From assembly GCF_003173735.1 (NCBI RefSeq), contig NZ_CP029551.1, forward strand, positions 2,256,001 to 2,320,000: a stretch of 64,000 bases of DNA, in the 5' to 3' direction. Source of the DNA: Methylobacterium radiodurans (lineage in GTDB: Bacteria > Pseudomonadota > Alphaproteobacteria > Rhizobiales > Beijerinckiaceae). The notes below the pieces were generated by a model. That model did not search any database and had not been told where the DNA came from. It worked only from the letters and a program-made list of their open reading frames with translations. Positions 63,195-64,000 of the stretch are shown piece by piece. The position numbers and the translations under genes are program-made. Within the stretch, counting starts at the first letter, position 1. Every line of letters begins with the position of its first letter.

Positions 63195-64000
63195 CTAGGT
63201 TTCGGCGCCCAGTCGTGCGGGCCGAGCGGTCGGGGCCCAACCCCTCGCCCAGGCCCTCCTGATCGCGCGCTGGGCCGGAACCTCCACGCCGACGCGGATG
63301 AGCGCGGCGAGCGCGGCGGCGGCGAGGAGGGCGGCCGGGATCGCGACCGCCGCGGACCATCCGTGCGCCTCGAGGTCCCGGATGATCGCGTAGCCGAGGA
63401 TCTGGTGGACGAGGTAGAGCGGGTAGGAGACCGCACCGAGAAACACCAGCGGCGTCCGGCCGAGCCAGGCTAGCCGGCCCGTCGCGGCTGCCCAGACCGC
63501 GGCGGTGAAGGCCGCGATGAGGGCGACGTAGGCTGGCGTCCCGAGATTGCCGTGGTCGGCGAACGGCCCGACGCTCGTCAGGCCGAGCGCGGCGAGGAGC
63601 GTGCCGCGGCCGAGGACCGAGAGGCGGCCCGCGACGAGCCGGGAGAGCAGAGCGCCGATGACGAAGAGCAGGGCCAGCGGCAGGTAGAGCAGGACGAGGA
63701 CCTGCCAGACCGCGGCCGGCAGGAAGGCCGTCGCCAGGAGCGCCGCGGCGAGCCAGACCGCGCAGCCCGTCTCCAGATCGCGTCTCAGGCAGAGCCCGGC
63801 CAGCGCGTAGAAGGCGACCTCGAAGCTGAGCGTCCAGTGCGAGGGGTCGATCGGCGGGATCTGGGCCAGGGGCGCCAGCATCGTCAGGCCGGCCAGGGCC
63901 GTGAGCGGGGAGACCGCCAGCGGATTCGGCCCGCCGAGCGCGAGGACGGCGAGCGTCAGGCCGGAGCAGACCAGGAAGGCCGGATACAGGCGCGCGACGC
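63195..64000 (-). CDS. Acyltransferase family 3 membrane protein (OafA-like), N-terminus cut by window edge
   Basis: The frame is open through the right edge; the first visible residues (RLYPAFLVC) match the R-x-Y-P-F block that follows the first helix in Acyl_transf_3 proteins. Later landmarks are HWTLSFEVAFYALAGLCLRR (the WSLSxE motif) and FLGAVSYPLYLVHQILGYAI near the end. At least seven membrane helices. These enzymes O-acetylate or O-acylate surface sugars. The visible part is 268 codons; the catalytic N-terminal His lies outside. It converges with the MocR gene, 24 bp away. Confidence 0.88.
   Translation of the reverse strand, partial: VARLYPAFLVCSGLTLAVLALGGPNPLAVSPLTALAGLTMLAPLAQIPPIDPSHWTLSFEVAFYALAGLCLRRDLETGCAVWLAAALLATAFLPAAVWQVLVLLYLPLALLFVIGALLSRLVAGRLSVLGRGTLLAALGLTSVGPFADHGNLGTPAYVALIAAFTAAVWAAATGRLAWLGRTPLVFLGAVSYPLYLVHQILGYAIIRDLEAHGWSAAVAIPAALLAAAALAALIRVGVEVPAQRAIRRAWARGWAPTARPARLGAET

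Overview
The window is high-GC (roughly 70% by eye) chromosomal DNA of an alphaproteobacterium, most likely Hyphomicrobiales and probably Methylobacteriaceae (Methylobacterium/Methylorubrum). The assignment rests on several things read from the sequence: a DnaG whose CHC2 zinc ligands are replaced in the rhizobial way, rpoD, dnaG, carA and yqeY lying within 19 kb of each other, a flgFGAH / fliL-fliM-pflI-like-motE flagellar block with a CtrA box, EcfG-type general-stress promoters (GGAAC-N16/17-CGTT), and a dispersed palindrome of the type common in this order. The species is inference. I saw no rRNA, tRNA, CRISPR array, prophage, transposase or replication origin.

Layout. 1-6.0 kb: rpoD (cut by the window edge), dnaG, a ROK sugar kinase and a DctA-type dicarboxylate carrier. 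6.4-13.6 kb: a degenerate CYTH protein, msrB, a YihY/BrkB membrane protein, malonyl-CoA synthetase (matB), a small exported protein with an EcfG promoter, a D-amino-acid transaminase and purB. 13.9-22.7 kb: a TonB-dependent siderophore receptor, a small membrane protein, carA, yqeY, an SsuABC/TauABC-like ABC importer and a nitronate monooxygenase. 22.7-29.5 kb: flagellar genes in two divergent operons, flgF-flgG-flgA-flgH (minus, with a candidate sigma-54 promoter) and fliL-fliM-pflI-like-motE (plus, with a CtrA site). 29.7-33.2 kb: a complete dTDP-L-rhamnose operon (rmlC-B-D-A). 33.3-38.7 kb: small exported or stress-type proteins, an HD hydrolase, a PAP2 membrane phosphatase and a DUF2252 protein. 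38.8-44.8 kb: a cyanate uptake and degradation operon (cynA-B-D-S) divergent from a dual-PAS sigma-54 activator. 44.8-53.9 kb: a GT61 glycosyltransferase, an SleB-like cell-wall hydrolase, a four-repeat exported protein, acuI, a GreA-like factor, a soluble three-PAS chemoreceptor, a LysR regulator and wrbA. 54-64 kb: a TsaC/Sua5 protein, a four-gene acyl-CoA and SDR catabolic cluster, corA, an HMCES/YedK protein, a DUF1127/MocR divergent pair and a truncated acyltransferase.

How the parts fit. The strongest regulatory unit is the cyanate region. A near-perfect -24/-12 promoter lies in front of cynA, an 8-bp-arm inverted repeat lies about 60-90 bp further upstream, and the adjacent divergent gene encodes a sigma-54 activator with GAFTGA and two PAS domains. 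This suggests that cyanate is used as a nitrogen source under local sigma-54 control. A second sigma-54-type promoter precedes flgF and a CtrA box precedes fliL, so the two flagellar operons may belong to different tiers of a Caulobacter-like hierarchy. Three small exported proteins have EcfG-type promoters and are candidate members of the PhyR/EcfG general stress regulon.
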